DNA of 64,000 nt, taken from contig CAWADG010000006.1 of NCBI GenBank assembly GCA_963780815.1, forward strand, positions 62,001 through 126,000. The letters are read 5' to 3'. The DNA is from VRUE01 sp963780815 (GTDB taxonomy: Bacteria > Actinomycetota > Thermoleophilia > Solirubrobacterales > 70-9). Shown piece after piece: positions 43,641 to 52,400 of the stretch. The notes beneath the pieces are model-generated. The model did no database searches. It was not told where the DNA came from and saw nothing but the letters and a program-made list of their open reading frames with translations. The position numbers and the translations under genes were made by a program. Positions within the stretch are counted from its first letter, which is position 1; the number at the start of each line of letters is the position of its first letter.

Positions 43641-45536
43641 TTGACGGCCCGCGCGGCAAGGGCGATCGCGCTCGCGACGCTGGCCTGCCTGGCCGCGGCG
43701 GCGCCGGCCGCGGCGGCGCCGGCCTGGCTTGCCCCGGAGAACCTCTCCGACCTTGGCCGCAACGCGACCGAACCGCAGGTGGCGGTCGACGGCGCCGGAG
43801 GGGCGGTCGCCGTCTGGGCCCGCTCGAACGGGTCGCACACGATCATCCAGGCGACCTCGCGCCCACCGGGCGGCGGCTGGGCGCCGCCGGTGGATCTCTC
43901 GGCGGTGGGCCGCGAAGCAATTGAACCGGAGATCGCAGTCGACTCTGCGGGCCATGCCGTCGCCGTCTGGTCACGAAAGTCAGACGGGGTTCATTTCCTC
44001 ATTCAGGGTGCCTCGATGACAGCCGGCGGCGGCTGGTCGTCCCCACTCGACATATCCGACACCGAAAAGACCGCCACCGAACCGGAGGTCGCGATCGACT
44101 CCGCCGGTCGCGCAATCGCCGTCTGGTCCAGGTTCGACGGCTCCGACGACATCATCCAGACGGCCGCGCTCGCGCCCGGGGTCGGGTCGGCGTGGTCGGA
44201 ACCGGTCGACCTCTCCGCCGCGGGGGAGGACGCGAACGAACCGCAGCTCGCGATCGACGCGGGAGGCGACACGGTCGCCGTCTGGAAACGGCTGGAAGGC
44301 ACCGACATGATCGCCCAGGCCGCGTTCCAGCCGACCGGAGGCGCATGGGGGAGCGCAAAGAACTTGTCGGAAGCCGGCGGAGATGCCAATGGCCCCCAGG
44401 TCACGGTCGATCAGGGCGGCAGCGCCGTGGCGGTCTGGTCGCGCACGGTCGGAGGGATGGGGACGGTCGAATCGGCCCAGATGGCGTCGGATGGACAATG
44501 GGGCCAAGCGGTCGATCTCACCGGCGCCGGCGAGGATGCGACCGAACCGCAGGTCGCCACCGCGGCCGGCAAGTCGATCGCCGTCTGGACGTTGGGCGGG
44601 GCCGGTCCCTACAGCTCGATTCAGTCCTCCGAGATGGCCGCCGGGGGGCCCTGGCGGCCCGCCGAGGACCTCACCCAGCCGGGCCTGACCCAGACCGTGG
44701 CTTCGTCCCAGGTGGCGCTAGACCCGAACGGCAGCGCCGCCGCGGTATGGGCGCGCTCGGCCGCCAGCCCGACCGTCATCGAGGGGCGGATCAAGCCCGC
44801 CGGTGGGGCCTGGACCGGCATCGACGAACTCTCCGAGCTCGGTTCGAGCGCGGGTGAACCGCAGGTTGCGCTTGGCGCGACCGGCGACGGAGCGTCGGTT
44901 TGGAGCCGGGACAACGGGGCAAACACGATCGTTCAGGCGGCAGGATTCGACGGCGCCGGCCCGCTCTTCCAGTCACTGTCCATACCGGCGGCCGCGACGG
45001 TGAGGCAGCCGGTCGCGTTCGGCACGACGACCTTCGACAACTGGTCACCGATCGCGTCGATCGCATGGAGCTTCGGCGATGGAGGCGACGGCGCGAACGG
45101 GGGTCGGGTCGACCACACCTTTGCCCGCCCCGGGGCCTACCCGATCTCGATCCTCGCTGCCGACAACCTCGGCAACGCGCGCGGCGCCTCCGGCTCGATC
45201 ACGATCTACCGCCTGCCGAACGCCGGCCGCAACGTCAGGGTTCGGCGCGGGACCGCCTTCCTGATGGTTCGCTGTCCGAGCCCGGCGGGATGCACCGGGG
45301 TGGCGAGGCTGATCGCGAGGGTCCAGCTCGAGCGCAACGGCCGCAGCTTCGGCAAGCGGGCGCAGATCGGGCGGACATCGTTCAGCGTCCCGGGGGGAAC
45401 GAGCCCGGTGCCGATCAGGCTGACGCGAGCGGGCCGGGCCGCCGTTCGCGAAAGCGGCGGGAAGGGGGCTCGCACCCAGCTGACCGGACCCGGGATCCAG
45501 CACCGCCTGGTGCTGCTACTCGCCGCGCGACGCTAG
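43641..45536 (+). CDS. Secreted eight-repeat beta-propeller-like protein with PKD-like domain
   Basis: The 631-residue protein starts at TTG 43641 (GAGG 8 nt upstream) with a signal peptide to about AAAAPA. Eight ~51-residue repeats (nt ~43743-44970) follow, each of the form LS..G..ATEPQVAVD..G.AVAVWSR..G...IQ....P.GGGW..PVD; this is what an eight-bladed propeller would give. A PKD-like domain (SIAWSFGDGG...HTFARPGAYPISILAADNLGNARGASGSITI) and a C-terminal Cys-containing Ig-like part follow. It is an exported protein with a likely binding role and no catalytic motif. Its stop overlaps that of the convergent tandem TetR gene by 4 nt. Confidence 0.8.
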   Translation: MTARAARAIALATLACLAAAAPAAAAPAWLAPENLSDLGRNATEPQVAVDGAGGAVAVWARSNGSHTIIQATSRPPGGGWAPPVDLSAVGREAIEPEIAVDSAGHAVAVWSRKSDGVHFLIQGASMTAGGGWSSPLDISDTEKTATEPEVAIDSAGRAIAVWSRFDGSDDIIQTAALAPGVGSAWSEPVDLSAAGEDANEPQLAIDAGGDTVAVWKRLEGTDMIAQAAFQPTGGAWGSAKNLSEAGGDANGPQVTVDQGGSAVAVWSRTVGGMGTVESAQMASDGQWGQAVDLTGAGEDATEPQVATAAGKSIAVWTLGGAGPYSSIQSSEMAAGGPWRPAEDLTQPGLTQTVASSQVALDPNGSAAAVWARSAASPTVIEGRIKPAGGAWTGIDELSELGSSAGEPQVALGATGDGASVWSRDNGANTIVQAAGFDGAGPLFQSLSIPAAATVRQPVAFGTTTFDNWSPIASIAWSFGDGGDGANGGRVDHTFARPGAYPISILAADNLGNARGASGSITIYRLPNAGRNVRVRRGTAFLMVRCPSPAGCTGVARLIARVQLERNGRSFGKRAQIGRTSFSVPGGTSPVPIRLTRAGRAAVRESGGKGARTQLTGPGIQHRLVLLLAARR

Positions 45537-46840
45537 CCCGGTCGTTTGCCGTTCTCGCCGGCTCCGGTCGCCATCGCGTAGGCCTCTTCGGCGCCGATGA
45601 ACGGGGCCAGCGTCATGTAGGTCGCCATCGGGACGAGCTCGGGAAGGCTCTCCGGGCCCTTCGACTTGACCTGGTCGTAGACCAGGGCGTAGATCGCTCC
45701 ACCAATCGCCTCGGCCGCTATCGGCGGCGCCTCCGGCGCCAGCTCGTAGCCGGGGGCAAGCAGGGCCTCGAGCCCCTCCATGATCGTGTCCCGGGTCTGA
45801 AGCGCCCTTTTCCCGGCGGCGTACATCTCGACCGCGCCGAGACGGCTGTACTCGGGCTCTTCGACGCCGAAGGCGAACATCGCCTCAAAGGCCTGGTGGA
45901 CGGCGCTCTGCCAGTCCGGGGCGCGGCGGAAGGCGGGCAGCGTCGTACCCAGCATCTGCGCCGAGCCGCTGTCGAGAGCCGCGATCAGCGCCTCTTCTTT
46001 GTTGGCGAAGTGCTCATAGAAGGTGCGCTGCGAGGTGGCGGCACGGTCGACGACCTCGGCGACGGTCGTCGCCGGGTAGCCCTTCTCCGCCACCGTCGCG
46101 GCGAGGGCGCGGAGCACCCGCTCAGGGGGGTTGGCGACCGACTGGCGCTCCTCGAACGGACGCGGCTTCTGCGACCGCCGGCGCGGCGCGCGCAGCTCGT
46201 CGGGGGGCGGGGGGTAGGAGAGCCACCATTTCCAGATCTGCGGCGCCAGCGCGATCAGCTGGTCCTCTTCGTCGCGGTAGAGCCGCTTGTGGATCACCTT
46301 CTGGAGGCCGCCGATCATCGCCCGGATCATCTGCTGCGGCATCGCCTCGCGATCCGGGATTTCGGCGAACAGTTCGGTGACGAAGCTCTCGAAGGCGTCG
46401 AGTGTCTTCTCGACCACCTGGACCCCCGCCGGGCCGGCCGCGTAGACCTCGACGAAGCACATCTTCGAGGCGCCGGGCTGGCTCGCGATCAGGGTGAGGA
46501 AGGCCTCGAGCGCCTTCCTAGTCCGCTCCTCGCCGGCGGCGTCGGCCTCGGCGCTCCTGATCACTTCCAGGGTCGGTTCGATCAGCGCCTCGGCCGCGGT
46601 CAGGAAGCACTCCTCCTTGTCGGCGAAATGGCGGTAGAAGGCGCTGCGCGAGACTCCGGAGAGGTTGACGAGGTCGGCGACGGTGGTCGCCTCGTAGCCC
46701 TTGTCGGCGACGGTCGCGACCATCGCAGCGAACAGGCGCTCGCGTTGATTTTTCTCCGCCTCCTCGCGGGGAGTGCCGCGTCCAGGGCGCAGCATTCGCT
46801 CCCGAAGCTCGGTGGCGTCCCCCCAGGGCGTCCGCGTCAT
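45533..46840 (-). CDS. Tandem-domain TetR-family regulator (cassette 2)
   Basis: This 435-residue paralogue of the protein at 16729 also has two TetR HTH domains in one chain: GYEATTVADLVNLSGVSRSAFYRHFADKEECFLTAAEALI and GYPATTVAEVVDRAATSQRTFYEHFANKEEALIAALDSGSAQML. A basic linker (RAPRRRSQKPRP) lies between the halves. ATG 46840 (MTRTPWGDATELRERM) aligns with the start of the first copy; the longer open frame upstream crosses the promoter region. It is divergent from cassette 2. The palindromic operators around that cassette's promoter (47006, 47064) are good candidates for its binding sites. The ligand is unknown. Confidence 0.85.
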   Translation of the reverse strand: MTRTPWGDATELRERMLRPGRGTPREEAEKNQRERLFAAMVATVADKGYEATTVADLVNLSGVSRSAFYRHFADKEECFLTAAEALIEPTLEVIRSAEADAAGEERTRKALEAFLTLIASQPGASKMCFVEVYAAGPAGVQVVEKTLDAFESFVTELFAEIPDREAMPQQMIRAMIGGLQKVIHKRLYRDEEDQLIALAPQIWKWWLSYPPPPDELRAPRRRSQKPRPFEERQSVANPPERVLRALAATVAEKGYPATTVAEVVDRAATSQRTFYEHFANKEEALIAALDSGSAQMLGTTLPAFRRAPDWQSAVHQAFEAMFAFGVEEPEYSRLGAVEMYAAGKRALQTRDTIMEGLEALLAPGYELAPEAPPIAAEAIGGAIYALVYDQVKSKGPESLPELVPMATYMTLAPFIGAEEAYAMATGAGENGKRPG

Positions 46841-46851
46841 CGGGGCGGACG

Positions 46852-46878
46852 ATAGCCGGGTATGCGGGTGTAGCTCAG
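46852..46878 (-). promoter_or_regulatory. Promoter/auto-operator of the second tandem TetR gene
   Basis: Read leftward, CTGAGC-N15-GGCTAT ends 12 nt before the ATG. The block GCATACCCGGCTAT is the counterpart of the one at 18037-18050, with identical spacing. Confidence 0.45.
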
Positions 46879-47005
46879 CGCCGATCGCGGTCTCCGTTTT
46901 GGTGGTACGTCGTAGGCTCAAACTATGTCCTAGGGCCTCCCGCAATGCAGCCCCAATACGGCACTCTAAAGCCATCTTCCTGATTTGCAACCGAGGTAGA
47001 CACGA

Positions 47006-47019
47006 TTGTCTCTTGACAA
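47006..47019. promoter_or_regulatory. TetR-type operator over the cassette 2 -35 box
   Basis: TTGTC-TCTT-GACAA is a perfect 5-bp inverted repeat with a 4-bp centre. It overlaps the TTGACA box at 47013, so a bound repressor would block RNA polymerase. Confidence 0.5.
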
Positions 47020-47041
47020 ACTGGTCCGCCTCTGTTCTAAT
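47013..47041 (+). promoter_or_regulatory. Cassette 2 promoter with conserved operator spacer
   Basis: TTGACA (47013-47018), 17-nt spacer and TCTAAT (47036-47041), with GGTCCG (47023-47028) and TGTTCT (47033-47038) inside. It is the best -10 match of the four promoters. A ~170-nt leader follows with possible hairpins GTCCGC/GCGGAC and CGATC-GCAA-GATCG (a GNRA-type loop). Confidence 0.72.
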
Positions 47042-47063
47042 ACGCAACGCCTCAGGAGACGCG

Positions 47064-47079
47064 CTTGTCTACTGACAAG
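47064..47079. promoter_or_regulatory. Second TetR-type operator in the cassette 2 leader
   Basis: CTTGTC-TACT-GACAAG is a perfect 6-bp inverted repeat sharing the TTGTC/GACAA arms of the site at 47006. The centres are 59 bp apart, and this site would lie about 16-31 nt into the transcript. Confidence 0.5.
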
Positions 47080-47216
47080 GTGTTCGTGTTCCGAAAGGCG
47101 GGAGAGAGATAAACCGTCCGCTTCGCGGCGGACACCGAGAGAAGCGCCGACTCCCAGCTAGGGGCTCGATCGCAAGATCGGGAACGGAAAAAGGGGGGCG
47201 GCAGGAGGAGAGAAAC

Positions 47217-49433
47217 GTGGGGACTTCGTCGGCGACGGCGACGGACTTCGTATCGGGACGCAGGGCTGGCCTTGTTGCGGCCTGCTTGGCTGTGGCCGCG
47301 TGCCTGCTGATCCCGGCGGAGCAGGCTCACGCCACCATCACCCACGTGCTCGACTCGAGCTTCGAAACGAAATACGAATCCGCCCCTGGGGTCTTCTCAC
47401 CGGTTAGCCCGCGAACCATCGCGGTCGACGAGTCGACCGGCAGCGTTTATGTGGTCAGCGAATCCCCTGGGCGCGTCACAAAATACGACGCCGACGGGAA
47501 CCCGTCGAACTTCTCCGGCCTCGGCTCCAACACGATCAATTTCTCGGAACCGTTTGCTCAGCCGAGACAGATTGCCGTCGACAACTCCGGCGGCATCAAC
47601 AACGGCGTCATCTACGTGGGAAGAAGCGGCTTCGGTCTTGGCAGCAGCGCCCTTGTCTTCCTTCCGTCCGGCTCCTTCGTTGCCCACATCACGAACTCAT
47701 CCGTCTCCGGCAACGACGGCCCGTTCTGTGGAGCGGCGACGAACACGACCGGAGACGTCTTCATGTCACATCCCAACGCTCTTCTCCAGGGTCCGTACAT
47801 CGACAAGTACCACCCAGGGCAGTGGCTTGCCGGCGCAAATCCCGAGCAGCAGTGGTCTGTCGCAGGGACGATGGTCGGAATACCGTCGGAAACGTGCAAG
47901 CTCGCGGTTGACTCCGAAAACTCGATCTACGTCAACAACTCGTATGTAACCGGTTCCGGGAACCTGCTCAAGTACGCCTCGACGGTATTCGATTTGGAAG
48001 AACCGCCCTCGAGAACCATCGATACCGGAAGCACCTATGTCTCGATCGACACTTCCACCGACGACGCATACTCGGACCGCAACAACTCCATCGCCCGATT
48101 CGACTCGGGCGGGCAACTCCGGGAAGTCTTCGGCGTCGGTGACTTCGAAGAATCCCCGAGTGTCGCACTCGACAGCACAACCGGAACCGCTTACGTCTCG
48201 GTCCTGAGCGCTGGTGGAGAAACCAAGAACGAAGTAAAGATCTACAAGACGGCCATCACGCCCGACATCACGAATGTCGTGGCGTCCACAGGTCCCACAA
48301 GCGCCACCGTGGCCGCCGACATCGGCACCGCTGGGGCCGGCAACGTCACCGGATGCGTGCTGCAGTACGGGACGACTACCCAATACGGCAATGAACAGAC
48401 CTGTTCGCCCGACGCGGGAGGGACTCCGTACAGCGGCCCACAGCACATCAGCGCCAGCGTCGCAGGGCTCGAAAAGGAGACAACCTATCACTACAGGTTG
48501 ACTGCGACCAACGCAAATGGCACCACAAGGGACGTCGACGGCACGTTCACGACGCACAACGTCGCCGACGTCAGCACCGAGGTGCCGACGGGAGTGACTC
48601 AGACGAGTGCGACCCTGAACGGCTCCTTCAGCGGAAACGGGGAATCCGCGAGCTACCTCTTCGAATGGGGCGTGGACGAAACCTACGGGAATCAGACCGC
48701 TGCCCCTCCGGGTATCTCCGCGGGCTTGCCGACTGGGCACGCGAGCGTTTCGGCGCCGATCACGGGGTTGAACGTGTACCTGCCCGAATCGCCCGCATAT
48801 CACTACCGGCTTGTCGTCAGCAACGCGTCTGGGACCACCTATGGTCCGGACCGGGAATTCCACAGCGCGCCTCCCTTCCCGCCGCAGGTGAGCGAAGTCT
48901 CCGTCTCGGAAGAGACCTCAACCACAGCGATGCTGACGGCAGCGATCAATCCGGGGAATGGTCCGACCGTCTACTCGTTCGACTACGGGACCGGCACCGC
49001 ATACGGGCTCACCACCCCCGTCAGCCAATCGATCGGCGAGGATGAAAGCGACCATCTTGTCGGCTCGGAACTCAGTGGCCTGTCGCCCGGCACGACCTAT
49101 CACTTCAGGGCGGTTGCGGCGAACTTCGGAGGTACGACACACGGACAGGATCAGACTTTTACGACTCCGGCGCTGCCAACCCCAGTGCCGCCACCGGGTC
49201 CAAGCCCGTCGCCGCCCCCGCCATCCGTGGGGCCGACTCCTGGGCCCGACTGCAGCAAGCTGACCGACGACGCAAGGCGCAGAGAACGCGAAGCCAAGGG
49301 GCTGCGCAAGAAGGCGGTCAAGGCGACGAACAGCAAGAGTGCAAGGGCCCTTCGCCGGCGAGCGGCGAAGGTCGCGAAGACCGCACGGCGGCTGGATAGA
49401 CAGGCAGCGGCCTGCGGGAGGAGCGGAAAATGA
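47217..49433 (+). CDS. Cassette 2 protein A: secreted NHL-repeat/FN3-like protein
   Basis: The 738-residue exported protein starts at GTG 47217 after GGAGGAG. A signal peptide (~1-40, ending QAHA-TI) precedes an NHL-like propeller (~45-345; PRTIAVDESTGSVYVVSESPGRVTKYDADGN is a clear blade) and three FN3-like modules (~345-655). A Pro-rich spacer (PVPPPGPSPSPPPPS) then leads to a Cys-bounded basic helical tail (nt 49245-49430) of Arg/Ala/Lys heptad-like sequence. Its counterpart at 18639 has four FN3 modules and a different tail. The stop overlaps the next ATG (ATGA), so translation of B is coupled. Confidence 0.8.
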   Translation: MGTSSATATDFVSGRRAGLVAACLAVAACLLIPAEQAHATITHVLDSSFETKYESAPGVFSPVSPRTIAVDESTGSVYVVSESPGRVTKYDADGNPSNFSGLGSNTINFSEPFAQPRQIAVDNSGGINNGVIYVGRSGFGLGSSALVFLPSGSFVAHITNSSVSGNDGPFCGAATNTTGDVFMSHPNALLQGPYIDKYHPGQWLAGANPEQQWSVAGTMVGIPSETCKLAVDSENSIYVNNSYVTGSGNLLKYASTVFDLEEPPSRTIDTGSTYVSIDTSTDDAYSDRNNSIARFDSGGQLREVFGVGDFEESPSVALDSTTGTAYVSVLSAGGETKNEVKIYKTAITPDITNVVASTGPTSATVAADIGTAGAGNVTGCVLQYGTTTQYGNEQTCSPDAGGTPYSGPQHISASVAGLEKETTYHYRLTATNANGTTRDVDGTFTTHNVADVSTEVPTGVTQTSATLNGSFSGNGESASYLFEWGVDETYGNQTAAPPGISAGLPTGHASVSAPITGLNVYLPESPAYHYRLVVSNASGTTYGPDREFHSAPPFPPQVSEVSVSEETSTTAMLTAAINPGNGPTVYSFDYGTGTAYGLTTPVSQSIGEDESDHLVGSELSGLSPGTTYHFRAVAANFGGTTHGQDQTFTTPALPTPVPPPGPSPSPPPPSVGPTPGPDCSKLTDDARRREREAKGLRKKAVKATNSKSARALRRRAAKVAKTARRLDRQAAACGRSGK

Positions 49434-52400
49434 ATCACCAGCGCTCAAGGCTCTTGCGAGCCCTTTTGGCCGCGGCGTCCTTCTTGCTCATCTCCTGGGC
49501 GTTGTTGGCCGCCTCGGCCTCAGCCGCCCTCACCCATCCCTTTGCGTCTCAGTTCGCGACCAGCTGCGAACCCGGCGACATAGATGACATAGCTGTGGAG
49601 GAAACCAACGGCTACGTGTATGTGGCCTGCGGGGCTTTCCTCGGCGAAGGGTACGGCTCGCGGGTGATCCGTCGCTTCCACCTCAACGGGACTCCGGCTC
49701 CCTTCACCGCGAGCGAGCCATATCTGGAAGGGAACAAGATCCTTTACAACCCCGCCGCCTTCGATCACGACATCGGCTACGGATTCGTCAACCACATTGC
49801 GGTCGACAACTCCGGCGGGAGCAACAACGGCGCATTCATCATGTTGGGAGACAAGTCGCAGGGTGGAACGCTTGCATTCTTCAAACCCTCAGGCGAATGG
49901 TACGCGGAGCTGCCCGTCTACCTCAACGTATGTGTGTGTGGGGTAGATGTCGGTTCGAACGGCCATATCTACGTTGGGGTCAGCAACAGAATTGCGGAGT
50001 ACGACGAAGGATTCCACGAGCTTGGCCGTATCTACAACGACTTCGGCGGCGGTAATGGCGACGAGTACGTGAAGGCCGATTCGACTGGGGCGGTGTGGTA
50101 CGCAAGCGCCACCTTCGGTCTCGGTGGCGGGAGCGAACTGAGAAAGGTCGAGCACACGGCCTTCGGACCCTACTTCAATGTGCTGCACCAGGCGGACGCA
50201 GAAGAACTCGGCCTCCCGTTTGCCCCCGAACCGTCGCCCTTCGTGTTCCCAGATCCCTTCGTCGTCGACAACGTCAGGGGCTTTGATGTCGACCCGACCG
50301 ACGACGACATTCTCGTCAATCGCGGCAACCGTGTCGAAGTGTTCAGCAACGGCGACGCCGAAGAGCTGGCATACAAGGACGGACCGAACTTCGGAGAAGG
50401 CACGCTCACCGGCTCATCACAAACGCTTGCGATAACCGATAGCCGTGAAGTGTATGTCGCCCAGGGCGACAACATCGTCAAATTCGCATCGGGCCAGATT
50501 CTCCCCGACATGGTCACCCGGAGCCCGGAAATCGACGATGTCGGTCATACCGAAGCCGTGGTCACCGGCCGGGTCGATCGCTCGGGCGGCCCGGAAATCA
50601 CCACCTGCGAATTCGAATACGGCACGTCGCAGTCATATGGCAACTCGGTGCCGTGCACCAGCACGGAAACCCTTCCCTACTCGGGATCTTCGACCGAAGT
50701 GACGGCGACGCTGCCCGGCCTGGCAACCGGCACGGCCTACAGCTACCGGGTCCATGCGGGCAATGCGAACGGCACCAACAACGGCGTCAACAGGACGGTG
50801 ACGCCGGTCGCGGTCGTGAAGCTGCATACGAAACCCGCAACGGGCCTCGAACCCCACCACGCAACGCTGAACGGTTCGTTTGATCCGGACAACAGCGACA
50901 CGAATTACTACTTCGAATACGGGCTTGACGCGGAATACGGCCAACGGACGCAGATGGCAGACGCCGGCTCGACCCCGGGGGTAAAGGATGTGGCGGTTGA
51001 CCTCGATGGTCTTCCCTCGGGGAAAACCTTTCACTACCGCGTCGTGGCCGTCAACGAACTGGGGACCACCTACGGGACGGACGAGTCGTTCAGGACGGCC
51101 TCGCCACCCGACGTCGCAGGCGTTACCGCGACGGAAGTGCTGAACGGAACGGCTACCCTGAACGCGCGGATCGCCCCGACGGGATACGACACGACATACC
51201 AGTTCGAATACGGGACAACCCCGAGCTACGGGAGCGTCGTGCCGCAGCCCGACGAGGATATCGGCGCGGGCGTCGGGTCGCAGGCGGTGTCTCAGCACAT
51301 TGCGGATTTGCAGAGCGATGTCACCTATCACTTCCGTGTGGTCGCGACTAATCAGTGGGGCACCCGGGTCAGCCCCGATACGACCTTCGACTTCGCACCG
51401 CCCAGCTGCCCGAACGGGCACGTCCGCCAGCAGACCGGCAGCAGCTACCTGCCGGACTGCCGCGCATACGAGCTCGTCTCTCCGGAAAACGCGGGTTCGA
51501 TTCTGATGCAGCCGAGCGACGCGATCTGGGGAGTCAGCCTAAGTTCCGGGTGCGCGGGTACTGGGTGTCTGGTCAGATACGGAAACCTGTGGACCGTCAA
51601 CACGGGCCTGGCGACCAGTCCCGCGCGCTTCACCTTTTACGCGGGGTGGGGAGGCATCGAAGGCCTGTACGGAACGAACTCCGTGTTCGATCTCTACATG
51701 GCTACCCGGACGAACACTGGATGGGTCACCACTCTCCCAGGCTCGACCGGCAAAGAAGCTTTGCTGGCTGCCCGCCATCGCTGTTCGGATTCCATGGAGA
51801 TGTGCATCGATCACAACGATGGTGATCCGATTTATCACTACGAATCGGTTCCCGTCGAAACTCAGGCCGGCCTGTACAACTGGAAGGGTCAGCGCATGGG
51901 GGTGCTGCCAACCAACGTCAACAGCGTCCCCGGTGGCGGACACGAAATCGGAAACCAGTATGGCGACGAAGCCCTCTCAGGCGATTTCGCCCATTTCGCC
52001 TTTTCGAAACTGAACTACGCATTCGCCCCCGGTGGGGTCGTCGGTGCTCCGGGCTCGGCCTATGACAACCAAATCGCCGACAAGACGGTCACGATCATCT
52101 CGAAAACGTCCGCCGGAAGTGATATTCCGCAGGAGCGTGCGAACGCGCCGCGCGAATACATCGAATTCCCAGCGATATCGGGGGACGGCTCGCACATTCT
52201 GATGCAGGTCAAAGGGGTCGACGGTCCCGTGCACCTGTACCTGCGGGTCGATGATGCAATCACCTACGACATAACGCAGGGGGATGCGAAATTCATCGGG
52301 ATGACCCGAAATGGTTCGAAGGTCATTTTCGATTCGGCACGCCAGCTGACCTCCGACGACACCGATCACAGCCTGGATATCTACCGCTGGGAAGAGGGAG

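Noticed and set aside
47050..47210. Glycine- or cyclic-dinucleotide-type riboswitch in the cassette 2 leader
   Set aside because: GGCGGGAGAGA is suggestive, but the other conserved parts of those classes are not present in order.
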